A stretch of 64,000 nt of DNA from Mobilisporobacter senegalensis. Its GTDB lineage: Bacteria > Bacillota > Clostridia > Lachnospirales > Lachnospiraceae. How positions within the stretch are numbered: the first letter of the stretch is position 1; every line of letters begins with the position of its first letter. The translations under genes and the position numbers were made by a program. Below the pieces are notes generated by a model. The model saw only the letters and a program-made list of their open reading frames with translations, had not been told where the DNA came from and did no database searches. This document shows, piece after piece, positions 45,327 to 55,486 of the stretch. The DNA lies in the NCBI RefSeq assembly GCF_003752155.1, contig NZ_RJVG01000003.1, positions 186,001 to 250,000 of the forward strand, written 5' to 3'.

Positions 45327-46754
45327 ATGAAGAGACAAGATGAAGTAATAGCTGGATCAAGTGAAACATTACGCCAGTTAAATTATATAGAAAATTTAAA
45401 AAAACACTATATTGATAAAGCAAGTGAAATTGGCAGACCATTAACTGCACACATTGCTACTTTTGGCTGCCAGATGAATGCGAGAGATTCTGAAAAAATT
45501 GCCGGTATCCTTGAACAGATAGGTTATACCATGATAGATTCCGAAGATGCTGATTTTGTTGTATATAATACTTGTACTGTCAGAGAAAATGCAAACTTAA
45601 AGGTATACGGCAGACTTGGATACTTAAGTAAATTAAAAAAGAAAAATCCCAACATGATGATAGCTTTATGCGGATGTATGATGCAGGAAGATGCTGTAGT
45701 GGAAAAAATCAAGAAAAGCTATCGATTTGTTGATATCATTTTTGGAACTCATAACATCTTTAAACTTGCAGAATTGATTCAGGCCAGAATTGAATCGAAA
45801 GGAATGATCATTGACATTTGGGAAGGTACAAAAGAAATTGTAGAAGATCTTCCAAGTGAGAGAAAATTCAAATTTAAAGCAGGGGTTAATATTATGTATG
45901 GATGTAATAACTTCTGTAGTTATTGTATCGTTCCATATGTAAGAGGCAGAGAACGAAGCAGAGATTCAAAAGATATCATTAAAGAAATCAAAGAACTCGT
46001 TGCAGATGGAGTTGTTGAAATAATGCTGCTTGGTCAGAATGTTAACTCCTATGGTAAAACTCTTGAAACTCCTATGTCATTTTCTGAATTACTTCAGGAA
46101 ATTGAACAAATTGAAGGTTTGGAAAGAATTCGTTTTATGACTTCTCATCCCAAGGATCTATCTGATTCATTGATTGAAGTGATGAAGAATTCCAAGAAAA
46201 TATGTAATCATTTACATCTTCCGGTTCAGGCAGGAAGTTCAAGGATTTTAAAGATCATGAATCGAAAATATACAAAAGAACAATATTTAGAATTAGTTGA
46301 GAAAATCAAGGCGGCCGTTCCTAATATCTCACTTACCACGGATCTTATTGTAGGTTTTCCGGGTGAAACGGAAGAAGATTTTTTAGAAACTCTTGATGTA
46401 GTAAGAAAAGTTCGTTATACTGCAGCATATACTTTCATCTATTCCAAAAGAACAGGTACTCCTGCCGCAAATATGGAAGAACAAGTGCCGGAAGAGATTA
46501 TTAAAGACCGCTTTAACCGGTTATTAAAAGAAATCCAAAAAATCTCATCTGAATTATCAGAACCTGATACTGGTTCTATTCAAAAAGTATTGGTGGAAGA
46601 AATCAATGGACAAGATAACAGCCTCTTAACAGGACGATTAAGTAATAATCTTCTTGTTCATTTTAAAGGAGATCCCTCATTAATTGGTAAAATTATTGAT
46701 GTAAGGCTTGATACTTGTAAAGGATTCTATTATTTAGGAGAAGCAATCCTGTAA
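45327..46754 (+). CDS. miaB: tRNA-2-methylthio-N6-dimethylallyladenosine synthase MiaB
   Basis: Radical SAM methylthiotransferase that adds the 2-methylthio group to i6A37 of tRNAs reading UNN codons. The 475 residues have the N-terminal UPF0004 domain with three cluster cysteines (TFGCQMNARDS, NTCTVRENA, CGCMMQ), the SAM motif MYGCNNFCSYCIVPYVRG (CxxxCxxC), and a C-terminal TRAM domain (about 405-472). Arrangement and length are standard. It follows the Trp transporter by 167 bases and has its own promoter. Confidence 0.97.
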   Translation: MKRQDEVIAGSSETLRQLNYIENLKKHYIDKASEIGRPLTAHIATFGCQMNARDSEKIAGILEQIGYTMIDSEDADFVVYNTCTVRENANLKVYGRLGYLSKLKKKNPNMMIALCGCMMQEDAVVEKIKKSYRFVDIIFGTHNIFKLAELIQARIESKGMIIDIWEGTKEIVEDLPSERKFKFKAGVNIMYGCNNFCSYCIVPYVRGRERSRDSKDIIKEIKELVADGVVEIMLLGQNVNSYGKTLETPMSFSELLQEIEQIEGLERIRFMTSHPKDLSDSLIEVMKNSKKICNHLHLPVQAGSSRILKIMNRKYTKEQYLELVEKIKAAVPNISLTTDLIVGFPGETEEDFLETLDVVRKVRYTAAYTFIYSKRTGTPAANMEEQVPEEIIKDRFNRLLKEIQKISSELSEPDTGSIQKVLVEEINGQDNSLLTGRLSNNLLVHFKGDPSLIGKIIDVRLDTCKGFYYLGEAIL

Positions 46755-46788
46755 ATTATATCTGATATTTAAATGATAACAAAAAATA

Positions 46789-46823
46789 TAGGCCTGCCAC
46801 TTTTTTATTATTAGTGACAGGCC
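46789..46823. terminator. Hairpin terminator between convergent miaB and Ntn hydrolase
   Basis: 12-bp stem AGGCCTGCCACT/AGTGACAGGCCT with one mismatch. The minus side has TATATTTTTTG (good U-tract), the plus side a weak one. It mainly serves the minus-strand hydrolase gene. Confidence 0.8.
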
Positions 46824-46846
46824 TTCCTATATTCCTGATTTATAGA

Positions 46847-47548
46847 TCAACTGAATTGATATGTCAGGATTTCTTCAAAGTTTCCATTATAACAATAGTA
46901 AACTGTTTTATCTATATGGGAATAGACCATTGATAAAGCTGTCTTCCATTCTCCATTCTGTCTTACTGCCTGCAAGACTTTAAATGCGTCTGAAACGCTA
47001 AGATAGTGATCCTTATCTAACATGTCATTAACAATTTCATATCTGTCTAATCCATCCCCTGCCACTTCTTTTTTATCCTTATAATCACATAAAGAAAAAT
47101 TAGTCATTACATAATAAGGTGACTCATTAAATTCACTAAATATATTCTTTCGTCCTGGCTCCACAATCCATACGTTTCCATCTTTATCTGATATCATATT
47201 ATGTACACTATAATCTGGAACATTTACCACTTCCATATTATTCAAATACTCATTTAATTCATTAGGAGTTATTATTTCATACAGGATATCATTCACCAGT
47301 TTCGTTGTATGTGTAACTTTCCTGCCTGCTCTCCTGTAACTGCCCGTTCCGTTTGAATCAACCATTAAATGATTAATGAAGGTTCCTTCTTTATTAACAC
47401 CAAATGAGGGCATTTTACCTCTCCCGCCATCAACTAAGACTGAGAAAACTTTAGGATCTTTTGTAGATACTTCAAATGGCATTCCATTATTGTCAAAATT
47501 CATGGCTACTATGATATTTTTCTTTCTATAGACAAAACTTGTACACAT
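46847..47548 (-). CDS. Linear-amide C-N hydrolase, choloylglycine hydrolase/penicillin V acylase-like
   Basis: Ntn-hydrolase fold enzyme whose nucleophile is Cys2, exposed after removal of Met1 (MCTSFVYRK). Other landmarks: AMNFDNNGMPFE, FGVNKEGTFINHLMVDSNG, VHNMISDKDGNVWIVEPG and PYYVMTNFSLCD. At 233 residues it is shorter than bile salt hydrolases (about 315-330), so a different amide substrate is likely; a family of such small forms exists in clostridia. Substrate unknown. Cytoplasmic: no signal peptide. A weak RBS (GTGAGGG) lies upstream; the small membrane gene behind it may be co-transcribed. Confidence 0.85.
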   Translation of the reverse strand: MCTSFVYRKKNIIVAMNFDNNGMPFEVSTKDPKVFSVLVDGGRGKMPSFGVNKEGTFINHLMVDSNGTGSYRRAGRKVTHTTKLVNDILYEIITPNELNEYLNNMEVVNVPDYSVHNMISDKDGNVWIVEPGRKNIFSEFNESPYYVMTNFSLCDYKDKKEVAGDGLDRYEIVNDMLDKDHYLSVSDAFKVLQAVRQNGEWKTALSMVYSHIDKTVYYCYNGNFEEILTYQFS

Positions 47549-47595
47549 TTTTTACCCTCACTTTTAAATGAAATACATTGTTGTACTTTTCCTGA

Positions 47596-47925
47596 TTAAT
47601 CTTCTGTCCTGCTTATATGATTGCTTTTGAGCTTTATAAAAATCCACCTAAAAGCATCAAAAATCCCACCATAAATTATTGCAGAAATTATATGTCCAAT
47701 ATACCAATATATTGATATATTCCCCAAAATAGTATTACATGCTATTAAAGGACCCGAATTCATGAAATCTCTGGTAAAATCCATTCTGGATAATCTTAAG
47801 AGAATGGGATTAAAATATATTAACACAATACTTTTAGAATCTCTACCTTCATAATGCATATATATCATTAACAAACTAATGATTACAAACCAAAATGTAA
47901 ATGACTTTATTATTTTCTTAATCAT
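47596..47925 (-). CDS. Small membrane protein, unknown function
   Basis: No family recognised. The 109 residues have one N-terminal membrane helix (SFTFWFVIISLLMIYMHY) and a second hydrophobic stretch near the C-terminus (IYWYIGHIISAIIYGGIFDAF), with basic ends inside. The ATG at 47925 follows GAGGGA; the frame extends four codons further but without RBS. It lies 47 bases before the Ntn hydrolase on the same strand and may be in one transcript with it. Confidence 0.65.
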   Translation of the reverse strand: MIKKIIKSFTFWFVIISLLMIYMHYEGRDSKSIVLIYFNPILLRLSRMDFTRDFMNSGPLIACNTILGNISIYWYIGHIISAIIYGGIFDAFRWIFIKLKSNHISRTED

Positions 47926-48131
47926 GGTATCCCTCATTTATACAATATTTTCTTTACAAAACATATAAAAAACGGTCAACTTTAATGTCCTTATTTCCTA
48001 CATCATCTCTTAACAATCAAACACTCCCTTATTAGTAATATTTTTAAGAAAGAATTATCCTCATTATAAATTATGCTTCATAATATTTCCACATTTATTT
48101 TAAAGTCAGCTTTGCCAACAATGACTAAAAT

Positions 48132-48310
48132 AAGCCTTAAATAAAATAATTATTTTGAGCGTCATCCGGCCGAAGATGGTGTTCATGTTTTGTCAAGACT
48201 CTAAGGAATAATGAATGTCCATAGCATTCATTATTTCTTAGCTTAGAGGCTTGTAAAAAACATACCATCATGAGGGAAAGGTAGCTCAAAAATTATTTTA
48301 TTTAAGGCTT
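48132..48310. repeat. 179-bp imperfect inverted repeat, possible MITE or structured RNA
   Basis: Outer arms 48132-48160 and 48284-48310 are nearly perfect complements (AAGCCTTAAATAAAATAAT...GAGC). Inner arms continue the pairing: ATGGTGTTCATGTTTTGTCA region against its complement near 48265, and AAGGAATAATGAATG (48203-48217) against CATTCATTATTTCTT (48225-48239) around a 7-base loop. The whole element can fold into one long rod. No coding capacity. It sits between the chemoreceptor gene and the small membrane gene; the rest of 47926-48356 is plain AT-rich sequence. Confidence 0.75.
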
Positions 48311-48356
48311 TTCTAAACATCAAAGGGCAAAGCGTCTGTTTACAATATATGATAAA

Positions 48357-50519
48357 TTACAACTTAAACACTTCAACAATAGATTTAAGGGAATCTGCAG
48401 AAGAAAGTGTTTCTTTTACTTTATTATAGGTTTCAGTCGTTAAAACTTCGATACCATGATTATGTTTTACAATATCTATGACGCCCTTTGCTGATTCACT
48501 GATTGCCGAATTGATTTCATCCATTTCAGAAGTGATTTTAACCATTGTTTCACTAAGGTTATCAACTGCTTCATGAATATTGTCCATAGTATCATTCACA
48601 TAGATAGCATCTTTATTATACTGGTCACTTACACTGATAAAGTTAGAGTAATCAGATAGTACATTTTCATCCAGAAAATGAAGAATCTGAATTAAACTAT
48701 CCGACATCTTCTTAACTGCAAGATTAACACTTTCAACGATTTCTGTAATATTAGATACTGTATTGGCAGATTGTTCCGATAAATTTCTAATTTCATTCGC
48801 TACAACACTGAATCCTCTCCCCGCTTCTCCTGCTCTCGCAGCTTCAATGGATGCATTTAATGAAAGGAGATTCGTCTGTGCTGCAATATCCATAATTGTA
48901 TTGGTTAAATCGTTAATTTTAGAAACCGATTTTGATTTTTCAATTGCTGTTTCCGTTTCTTTCTTTACGGAATCATAAATTAATTTTGTCCTGTTACTGG
49001 CAATCTCCGTACTTTTCTTTAGATTTTTGGCTCTGTCCATAATAGATTTAGAAAGATGAACCCCGGTAATTGCTTTTTCGCGAATATCAAATGTTCTTGC
49101 TTCGATATTCCCAATATCTTTATTGATAGAATCTGAACTTGTTGAGCTTTGTTCCATACTGGCAGACAGCTGTTCACCAGTTGCAGAATTATCATAAGCA
49201 TTATCATTGACTGTATTGGCAATATCATAAAGATCATTAGCACGATTACTGATCATTTCTGAAGATTCCAACACCTGCATCATCATTTCCCGGAAGGCTT
49301 TACGCATTTTAAGTATGGATTTGCTCATATGTCCGGTTTCATCTTTTTTATTTGTTAAGTATTCATAAGGATCATCGGCAGACAGGTCAAAATCAGCAGT
49401 CTTTTTAATTAATTTAGTTACTTTCTTAATTGGAGTGGTAATTGTGTAGGAAAAAAGGTAACCAATGGTAGAAAGTATAATTATAATTAATATGGATATG
49501 ATAACAGCGCTCTGAATCATTCTTGTTATGGGTTGATCAATAACTTCTTTATCAATTACCATACATAAAATCCAATTATTTATTGGAGAAATCCTATAAC
49601 TTACATAATAATCCTTGCCATTCATATTATTATGTAAAACAGCCGGTTCAGGTATCTTTCCCTCTGATATTTTCTTAACGATATCCAATAAGTCCTTATT
49701 TTGCGTTACCGTACCGATTATTTCAGTATTGGGATCATATATGTATGTTCCATTACTATCTAAAAGATATGCATAACTATTCTTTTCATCTAATACCTTA
49801 ATATTTGCAATGGTATCAGATAATAAAGATACTTTAACGGTAGTGGTTAGTATCCCTACGACTTCATTTTCATCATAAACAGATACCTCAGGTATTCCAA
49901 GGGTAACTACAGGAGTTCTATCCTCTCCGGCAAAAAAAACATTACTTTGAGCTGGTATTTTATCTTTGATAATTTTCTGGATATATTCTTCCTGAGAACA
50001 ATCGGTACCTATCAGGGAAGTATCAGAACTTAAAACAATCATTCCAGAGAGATCAAGGAGGGAAATATTCTCGTGGTCTGAATTTTTCTCCATATATTTC
50101 TCAAGAGCTCTTTTGGATTCTGCTTTCATACGCACTCCTTTTGAACCTTGAAAATTAAATAAATCTTCTGAATTATCCAGATATGACATGGAAGCATTCA
50201 TTGTATCAATGGATTTATCAATATCTTTACTTCTGGCATTTACTAAATCTAATAATGTCGTCTTTGTGTTATTACTTAAAACATTTCCTGATATATTAAT
50301 GATATAAGTTGATGCAACTAATACTGCTAAAATAATGAAAGAGACCATAAGAAGGGCTATTTTAGTATTAATGGAATGAAAGGTTTTCATTCCATTAATA
50401 CTATTTCTTTTTTCTTTCTGTTCAACTATGTGGGCCTGATCTGTAATTCCGTTCTTCTTAGATCTGATTCCTTTTCTATTCCATCTAAATCCTATCTTCA
50501 TTTTAGAACCCACCTTCAT
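48357..50519 (-). CDS. Methyl-accepting chemotaxis protein
   Basis: Transmembrane chemoreceptor. The 720 residues have a basic cytoplasmic N-terminus (about 1-50), a first membrane helix ([20 protein letters not shown], about 50-70), a dCache-type extracellular sensor (to about 335), a second helix ([20 protein letters not shown]), HAMP, and a methyl-accepting signalling domain with the hairpin tip [29 protein letters not shown]. The RBS AGGAG lies 7 bases before the ATG. It starts 12 bases after the ABC permease stop, so it is the last gene of the LacI-ABC operon. Confidence 0.95.
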   Translation of the reverse strand: MKVGSKMKIGFRWNRKGIRSKKNGITDQAHIVEQKEKRNSINGMKTFHSINTKIALLMVSFIILAVLVASTYIINISGNVLSNNTKTTLLDLVNARSKDIDKSIDTMNASMSYLDNSEDLFNFQGSKGVRMKAESKRALEKYMEKNSDHENISLLDLSGMIVLSSDTSLIGTDCSQEEYIQKIIKDKIPAQSNVFFAGEDRTPVVTLGIPEVSVYDENEVVGILTTTVKVSLLSDTIANIKVLDEKNSYAYLLDSNGTYIYDPNTEIIGTVTQNKDLLDIVKKISEGKIPEPAVLHNNMNGKDYYVSYRISPINNWILCMVIDKEVIDQPITRMIQSAVIISILIIIILSTIGYLFSYTITTPIKKVTKLIKKTADFDLSADDPYEYLTNKKDETGHMSKSILKMRKAFREMMMQVLESSEMISNRANDLYDIANTVNDNAYDNSATGEQLSASMEQSSTSSDSINKDIGNIEARTFDIREKAITGVHLSKSIMDRAKNLKKSTEIASNRTKLIYDSVKKETETAIEKSKSVSKINDLTNTIMDIAAQTNLLSLNASIEAARAGEAGRGFSVVANEIRNLSEQSANTVSNITEIVESVNLAVKKMSDSLIQILHFLDENVLSDYSNFISVSDQYNKDAIYVNDTMDNIHEAVDNLSETMVKITSEMDEINSAISESAKGVIDIVKHNHGIEVLTTETYNKVKETLSSADSLKSIVEVFKL

Positions 50520-50531
50520 CTATCGTCTCCT

Positions 50532-51395
50532 TTATTCTTTCACCCCACCTAGAGCAACTCCTGCAATAATATATTTAGATAAGGCAAAATATACAATGAA
50601 AATAGGAATTACAGTAAGTGTCAAACCAACATAAGTTCTGCCCAGATCAAAATTAGAAGGATCTACATCTTTGATTTTAGCAATTAACATTGGCAGGGTA
50701 TATCTTTTTTCTTCAGAGATAATCATTGCCGGAGTGAAATAATTATTCCAGGATGCAATAAAAGCAAAGATTGCCTGGGTTGCAATTGCTGGTTTTAATA
50801 AAGGCAATGCAATCCTGTTAAAGGTATTAATTTCACCGGAACCATCAATTCTGGCTGCATCAACGATCTCAAGGGGCAAACCATTCTTCATGAATTGTTT
50901 CATAAAAAATACCACACTTGGAGCTGCAATTGCAGGAAGAATTAATGGAATATATGTATTTAACAGTCCTAATTGCTGCATAAAACGAAAAAATCCAATT
51001 GCGGATACTTGTGCCGGAACCATCATGACTGCCAATATAAATGACCAGGCAAAGTTTCTTCCCTTAAATTTATAAACAGTAAGACCATATGCGACCATAC
51101 TGGAAGCATAAACACATAATCCAGTTGATATAATTGAAATAAAAGCACTGTTGCCCATATTCAGCCATACATTTTTATACTCACTTAAAAAATTCGTTAA
51201 GTTATTTATTAAATGATCAGATGGTATCAAACTTATCCCTTGTTGAATTGCAACACTTGTTCTTGTGGAGTTAACAAGCATGATCCAGAAAGGAAGTATA
51301 CTTAAAATACATAAGAAAATACAAACAATATATCGAATGGTCCTTTGACTTATTAATAAAGGCTGAAATTTATTTTCTCTCTTTTTATTATTCAT
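50532..51395 (-). CDS. Carbohydrate ABC transporter permease (MalG-like)
   Basis: Inner-membrane CUT1 permease, 287 residues, six membrane segments, with EAA-loop counterpart EIVDAARIDGSGEINTFNRIALPLLKPAIA. It pairs with the MalF-like permease 6 bases upstream. No ATPase is encoded here; CUT1 importers of Firmicutes often share a MsmK/UgpC-type ATPase encoded elsewhere. Followed by the chemoreceptor gene. Confidence 0.94.
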   Translation of the reverse strand: MNNKKRENKFQPLLISQRTIRYIVCIFLCILSILPFWIMLVNSTRTSVAIQQGISLIPSDHLINNLTNFLSEYKNVWLNMGNSAFISIISTGLCVYASSMVAYGLTVYKFKGRNFAWSFILAVMMVPAQVSAIGFFRFMQQLGLLNTYIPLILPAIAAPSVVFFMKQFMKNGLPLEIVDAARIDGSGEINTFNRIALPLLKPAIATQAIFAFIASWNNYFTPAMIISEEKRYTLPMLIAKIKDVDPSNFDLGRTYVGLTLTVIPIFIVYFALSKYIIAGVALGGVKE

Positions 51396-51401
51396 AATAG
51401 T

Positions 51402-52439
51402 CTACTCCTTTCCTATTTTTTTCATATATTTCTTATTCTCTTTACGTTCTTTAATTTCATCTTTATCCCTCATTATATAAAATAGGATTAGACTTAATAT
51501 TAAAGTCACGACAAACAATAATACAGATGCAGTTGCACCTTTACCAAGGTTCCTCGTTGAAATACCATGTTTAAATATGTACATTGAAATTGTTTCTGTC
51601 TTATAATCAGCCGCTTTTTTGATCATTAATTTTGGAATATCAAACATTTGCATGCCACCGATAGCTGATGTTACTAACGTATATAATAATATTGGTTTTA
51701 GTAGTGGTAATGTTACATTCCGATATATTTGTTTGCTTGTTGCACCATCTACCATAGCTGCTTCAAACAAACTTGGGCTAATGCCAAGAACACCTGCAAT
51801 TAAAATAATCATTGTATTTCCATACCACATCCAGAACTGAATGAATGCAATTAAAAGCCTGCGAAAACCAGTATCATTTAACAAGTCGAAAGTTTTTTCC
51901 TTTAATCCTAAACCAACCAGGAATTGATCTCCAGGACCACCAACAGCAAATAAGGAATAAAATAAAGCTGCTATTGTTGCTGCTGTGATAATATTTGGCA
52001 TATACATCATTACTTTAAATCCGCCCTGGCCTTTTAATTTAATTCTTATATCAGTAAACCAGGAGGCTAAAAGTAAGGATAGTAAAATTTGAGGTACAAA
52101 ATTGAAAAACCAGATGTAAAATGTATTATAAAAGGCATTACCGATTGATTGGGGTGAACCCGCGATATTCCCTAGTATTTTCGAAAAATCAGTGATAAAT
52201 AATTTTATTTCTGACATATAATTTTTTAGCCCAATAAAATTCGGTCCAACATAAGAGGCACCCCCATTGCTGGCATAATATTCGTAAAAACTTAAACCCA
52301 GTGTATATAATAATGGCCAAAGTGAAAAAATAAGATATACTATAAAAAACGGAGCAATAAAGAAATATCCAAATCTTCCATATTCAATTGTTTTTTTCTT
52401 TCGTCTTTGAATTTCACTTTTACTATTTGAATTACTCAT
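51402..52439 (-). CDS. Carbohydrate ABC transporter permease (MalF-like)
   Basis: CUT1 permease of 345 residues. It begins with a cytoplasmic Lys-rich stretch, then GYFFIAPFFIVYLIFSLWPLLYTLGLSFYEYY as first membrane helix, and carries the EAA-loop motif SLFEAAMVDGATSKQIYRNVTLPLLKPIL. An insert of about 40 residues (YYASNGGASYVGPNFIGLKNYM) follows helix 1, as in oligosaccharide permeases. Start at ATG 52439, after AAGGAAGTG. The ABC binding protein is 117 bases upstream. Confidence 0.93.
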   Translation of the reverse strand: MSNSNSKSEIQRRKKKTIEYGRFGYFFIAPFFIVYLIFSLWPLLYTLGLSFYEYYASNGGASYVGPNFIGLKNYMSEIKLFITDFSKILGNIAGSPQSIGNAFYNTFYIWFFNFVPQILLSLLLASWFTDIRIKLKGQGGFKVMMYMPNIITAATIAALFYSLFAVGGPGDQFLVGLGLKEKTFDLLNDTGFRRLLIAFIQFWMWYGNTMIILIAGVLGISPSLFEAAMVDGATSKQIYRNVTLPLLKPILLYTLVTSAIGGMQMFDIPKLMIKKAADYKTETISMYIFKHGISTRNLGKGATASVLLFVVTLILSLILFYIMRDKDEIKERKENKKYMKKIGKE

Positions 52440-52556
52440 ATATGTCACTTCCTTATTCTCAGATTTATTCATAGTTATATATTATGCGGTCCGCAAAATA
52501 GCGGGCCGCATAATAATCAACGTAAAAACTCCTATATCATGTTTTACGGTCTGGAC

Positions 52557-53930
52557 TTATTCAGTTAATTCTGCAAATTGTCCAATCACAGAAGATTTAA
52601 AGTCTGCAATCGCAGTTTCTTTATCTTTTTCTCCTGTTGCATATGCTTTTGCTTCTACGTGGAAGGCATCATTAATTTTCTGATCATAAGCTGTCATGAT
52701 GGAAGTATCAATTTGATCAGCGGTTTCTGCAAAAATCTTATAGTATTCCTGATTGCCCAGGAAATCAAATGTTCCTTTTCCGTCATCGATAATTCTCTTA
52801 ATAGCAGCTGTATTATTAACGTAATCTTTCTTTTCTACAGAGTAGTTGTACATAGCATCTTCATCACAAGTAAAGTATCTTATGATTTCAGCAGCCAGGT
52901 CTTTGTTAGAGCATTCTTTACCTGCTGCAACCCATGTACCGCCCCAGTAGTACCATTGTGGTCCCTGAGTCATGGCCCAGTCACCATAAGTACCAGTTTC
53001 TGCGTCGCCGGCATTTGCCATAAGTGTCCATTGTACAAACCAGGTAGAACCGAAATAACCAAATGTTGAATCATTTCCGGCATTCGCTGCCCATGCATCT
53101 GACCATTGAGTAGTTCCATTGGTTAATCCTTCTGTTTCAAGAATCTTATTGAATTCTAAATACTCTTCCATTTTTGGATCAACTGTAAGTTTACCATCTT
53201 TCACCCAGGCAGATGTTCTTGCGGACATATATGGTCTGAATGCATCATCTGGACCTGAAAGCATTTTTGTAGCTCCGCCTGATTCTTTGCTGATCTTTCT
53301 GGCTACTTCTAAGAAAGAATCCCAGTCTTTAATCATTTCCTGAACTTTTGCCGGGTCATCTGTTCCAAGATATTTCTTAGCCAGGCTTCTTCTATAGATA
53401 AATTCTCCAGGTGCTGCCTGCCAGGAAAGTCCTTTCTGGCTATTATCACGTTCGTCTTGAGCTGTGGTTACAGTGTAATTATATTGATTTGGGTAATCAG
53501 CTGCAGTAATGCCTAAATCATCCATCTTTAATGTATTATCAGAAGAAACATATTTCTTAATATAATCTGCTTCTAAAAGTAAAAGATCTGGTGCATCTTC
53601 AGCCCCACTGCCTTCAAATGCCAAGTCAAGCTTTTCCTGATAAGCATCTGTACCAGTAATGACATATTGAAAATCATATTTATCTTTGTATTCTGGATGA
53701 TCTTTTAAGAAGAAATTTTCCATCATTCCCTGGAATTCATCATTCCATGACCAGATGTAGAATTTTTCTTTACCAGTATCCGTCTGATCGGTTTCATCCG
53801 ATTCTTTATTCGTTTCAGCCACTTCATCGGTTTTTGTAGCTGCATCTTTAGAATCGTCTTTCCCGCAAGCTGTTAAGCTACCTAACACTAACACTGCTGT
53901 TAATGCCAATGCCATAATTCTCTTTTTCAT
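52557..53930 (-). CDS. Oligosaccharide ABC transporter substrate-binding lipoprotein
   Basis: CUT1 family 1 binding protein, 457 residues. Lipobox Cys22 (ALTAVLVLGSLTAC), then an acidic linker. Motifs FYIWSWNDEFQGMMENFF, DAPDLLLLEADYIKKYV, DDAFRPYMSARTSAWV and GPQWYYWGGTWVAAGKE are typical of cellobiose/cello- or xylo-oligosaccharide binding proteins of clostridia. It is 34 bases after lacI and is divergent, through lacI, from cellobiose phosphorylase, so cellobiose or cellodextrin is the likely ligand. Exact ligand is inference. Confidence 0.92.
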   Translation of the reverse strand: MKKRIMALALTAVLVLGSLTACGKDDSKDAATKTDEVAETNKESDETDQTDTGKEKFYIWSWNDEFQGMMENFFLKDHPEYKDKYDFQYVITGTDAYQEKLDLAFEGSGAEDAPDLLLLEADYIKKYVSSDNTLKMDDLGITAADYPNQYNYTVTTAQDERDNSQKGLSWQAAPGEFIYRRSLAKKYLGTDDPAKVQEMIKDWDSFLEVARKISKESGGATKMLSGPDDAFRPYMSARTSAWVKDGKLTVDPKMEEYLEFNKILETEGLTNGTTQWSDAWAANAGNDSTFGYFGSTWFVQWTLMANAGDAETGTYGDWAMTQGPQWYYWGGTWVAAGKECSNKDLAAEIIRYFTCDEDAMYNYSVEKKDYVNNTAAIKRIIDDGKGTFDFLGNQEYYKIFAETADQIDTSIMTAYDQKINDAFHVEAKAYATGEKDKETAIADFKSSVIGQFAELTE

Positions 53931-53964
53931 ACCTTATCCTCCTTAAGATTAATACAATAAGTTA

Positions 53965-54978
53965 TTAGTGCGAAAGCCTACTTACAGAATTCCCTGAGAG
54001 TAGTTTCCCTTTCACCACAGCTCTTGTGATAAGAGTTGTTTTCGGTCTTTCGATTAAGCTAATTAAGTGATCTGCTGCTTCTTTGCCTAATAAATAAGTA
54101 TCTTGTTTTAGAGTCGTAAGTTTTGGTTCAAGAACCTGTGTAAAATGAAGACCATCGTAGCCAACTACAGAAATGTCATCTGGAATATGCAATCCTTGCT
54201 CTTTTATCTCATTGATTCCACCTATACATGCAAAATCATCAGGATAGATAATGCATGTAGGTCTGGATTTCAAGGCAAGTAATTCTCTGGTTCGGCTTGC
54301 GGCGGATTCGGTATCATGGTAAATTCCTTCTTGCACATAGCTTTCAGGGATTTCAATCTGTAATTCTTCCATAGTCCTATAGAAACTTGTGACACGATCC
54401 CTTGTAACTGAAGAATCGGCACCATGGATATAAGCTATTTTACGATGCCCCATGCTGTGAATATATGTAACCAAATCTCTCATCCCAGCAATATTATCAG
54501 AAATAATTGCTGTTCTGTTATTAAAGATATGATCGATGGTAACAACAGGTATATCACTATTAATTAATTCAACCACTTCCGGTTCATCAAAATTAACACA
54601 TGCAATTACCACTCCATCAACGCCGCGATATCGACAGTGTTCATAATAAGACATAGCTCTGGTTCCAATATGATGATTAATAAATGTGACATCATATCCT
54701 CTCTTCTCGACATTTACTTTAAAATTATCAAGAACACTGGCAAAATACTCATGAGTCAAACCACTCCTGGCTTCATCTACAAACAATACTCCTATATTAT
54801 AAGTACGATTTGTTTTTAAAGCCCTTGCAGCAGAATTAGGGAAATACCCCAGTTCGGCAGCTGCCTGTTTAATCTGACTCCTAGTTTCGTCTCCAATATC
54901 ACTGTAACCGTTTAAGGCTTTACTTACAGTAGCAACAGAAACACCACACTTTAAAGCTATATCTTTCATTGAAACCAT
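53965..54978 (-). CDS. LacI-family transcriptional regulator
   Basis: Sugar-responsive repressor. The 337 residues begin with the LacI helix-turn-helix (MVSMKDIALKCGVSVATVSKALNGYSDIGDETR) and continue with a periplasmic-binding-protein-like effector domain (NIGVLFVDEARSGLTHEYF, CIIYPDDFACIGGINEIKEQGLHIPDDISVVGYDG). The ATG at 54978 follows GGAGG by 8 bases; five upstream codons lack an RBS. First gene of the operon with the ABC binding protein, two permeases and the chemoreceptor. Two 17-bp palindrome-like sites in the upstream region are its probable operators. Confidence 0.94.
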   Translation of the reverse strand: MVSMKDIALKCGVSVATVSKALNGYSDIGDETRSQIKQAAAELGYFPNSAARALKTNRTYNIGVLFVDEARSGLTHEYFASVLDNFKVNVEKRGYDVTFINHHIGTRAMSYYEHCRYRGVDGVVIACVNFDEPEVVELINSDIPVVTIDHIFNNRTAIISDNIAGMRDLVTYIHSMGHRKIAYIHGADSSVTRDRVTSFYRTMEELQIEIPESYVQEGIYHDTESAASRTRELLALKSRPTCIIYPDDFACIGGINEIKEQGLHIPDDISVVGYDGLHFTQVLEPKLTTLKQDTYLLGKEAADHLISLIERPKTTLITRAVVKGKLLSGNSVSRLSH

Positions 54979-55056
54979 TTTCGGCACCTCCAAATATCAT
55001 TAATATCAATAGTCCACAAATGTAGAACTATACAAAATGTGGAATTTTATCTATTT

Positions 55057-55085
55057 ATTATACACTAGATTCCACAAGATATCAA
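55057..55085 (-). promoter_or_regulatory. Promoter of the lacI-ABC operon
   Basis: -35 TTGATA (55080-55085), 17-base spacer, -10 TATAAT (55057-55062), about 75 bases before the lacI start. The operator 55108-55124 lies upstream of the -35. Confidence 0.75.
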
Positions 55086-55107
55086 AATAAATAGAGCTGC
55101 ACACTTC

Positions 55108-55124
55108 ACTTAATCGTTTTCGCA
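55108..55124. promoter_or_regulatory. LacI-type operator 1
   Basis: ACTTAATCGTTTTCGCA: a LacI/GalR-family site with core AACGATT in the reverse strand, 16 of 17 bases identical to the site at 55487. It is 22 bases upstream of the lacI -35 hexamer. Confidence 0.75.
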
Positions 55125-55486
55125 TTTTTAGTATAGCGCAATTATGTTAAGAAAGCAAGAGTAATTTTAAATTTTTTTGTTAATATGCTCAATATATAGA
55201 TAAGACAAAAGATTTATTATATTATTTTATCAAATCATTTCTTGTTTTATGATAGTTTTATATACATATTTACGAATACGATTTACTAAAAATGAAATTT
55301 TCAGTTCTTTTTCTTTATCTTATCTCTTAATTCGTTTCAGTTCTACATAATATCTATATATTGCTATATAAAATAGTTCCTAATTTATGTAATTATACAA
55401 AAATAAAATATAATAAAACTTAATATTGATTTAATAATAATTATAATATATACTAAAATAGTAAATAAAAAGTTTCTTGAAAATCT

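Noticed and set aside
48132-48310. Simple terminator of the chemoreceptor gene
   Set aside because: The structure is about 180 bases long and lacks a U-tract at its base; a terminator does not explain it.
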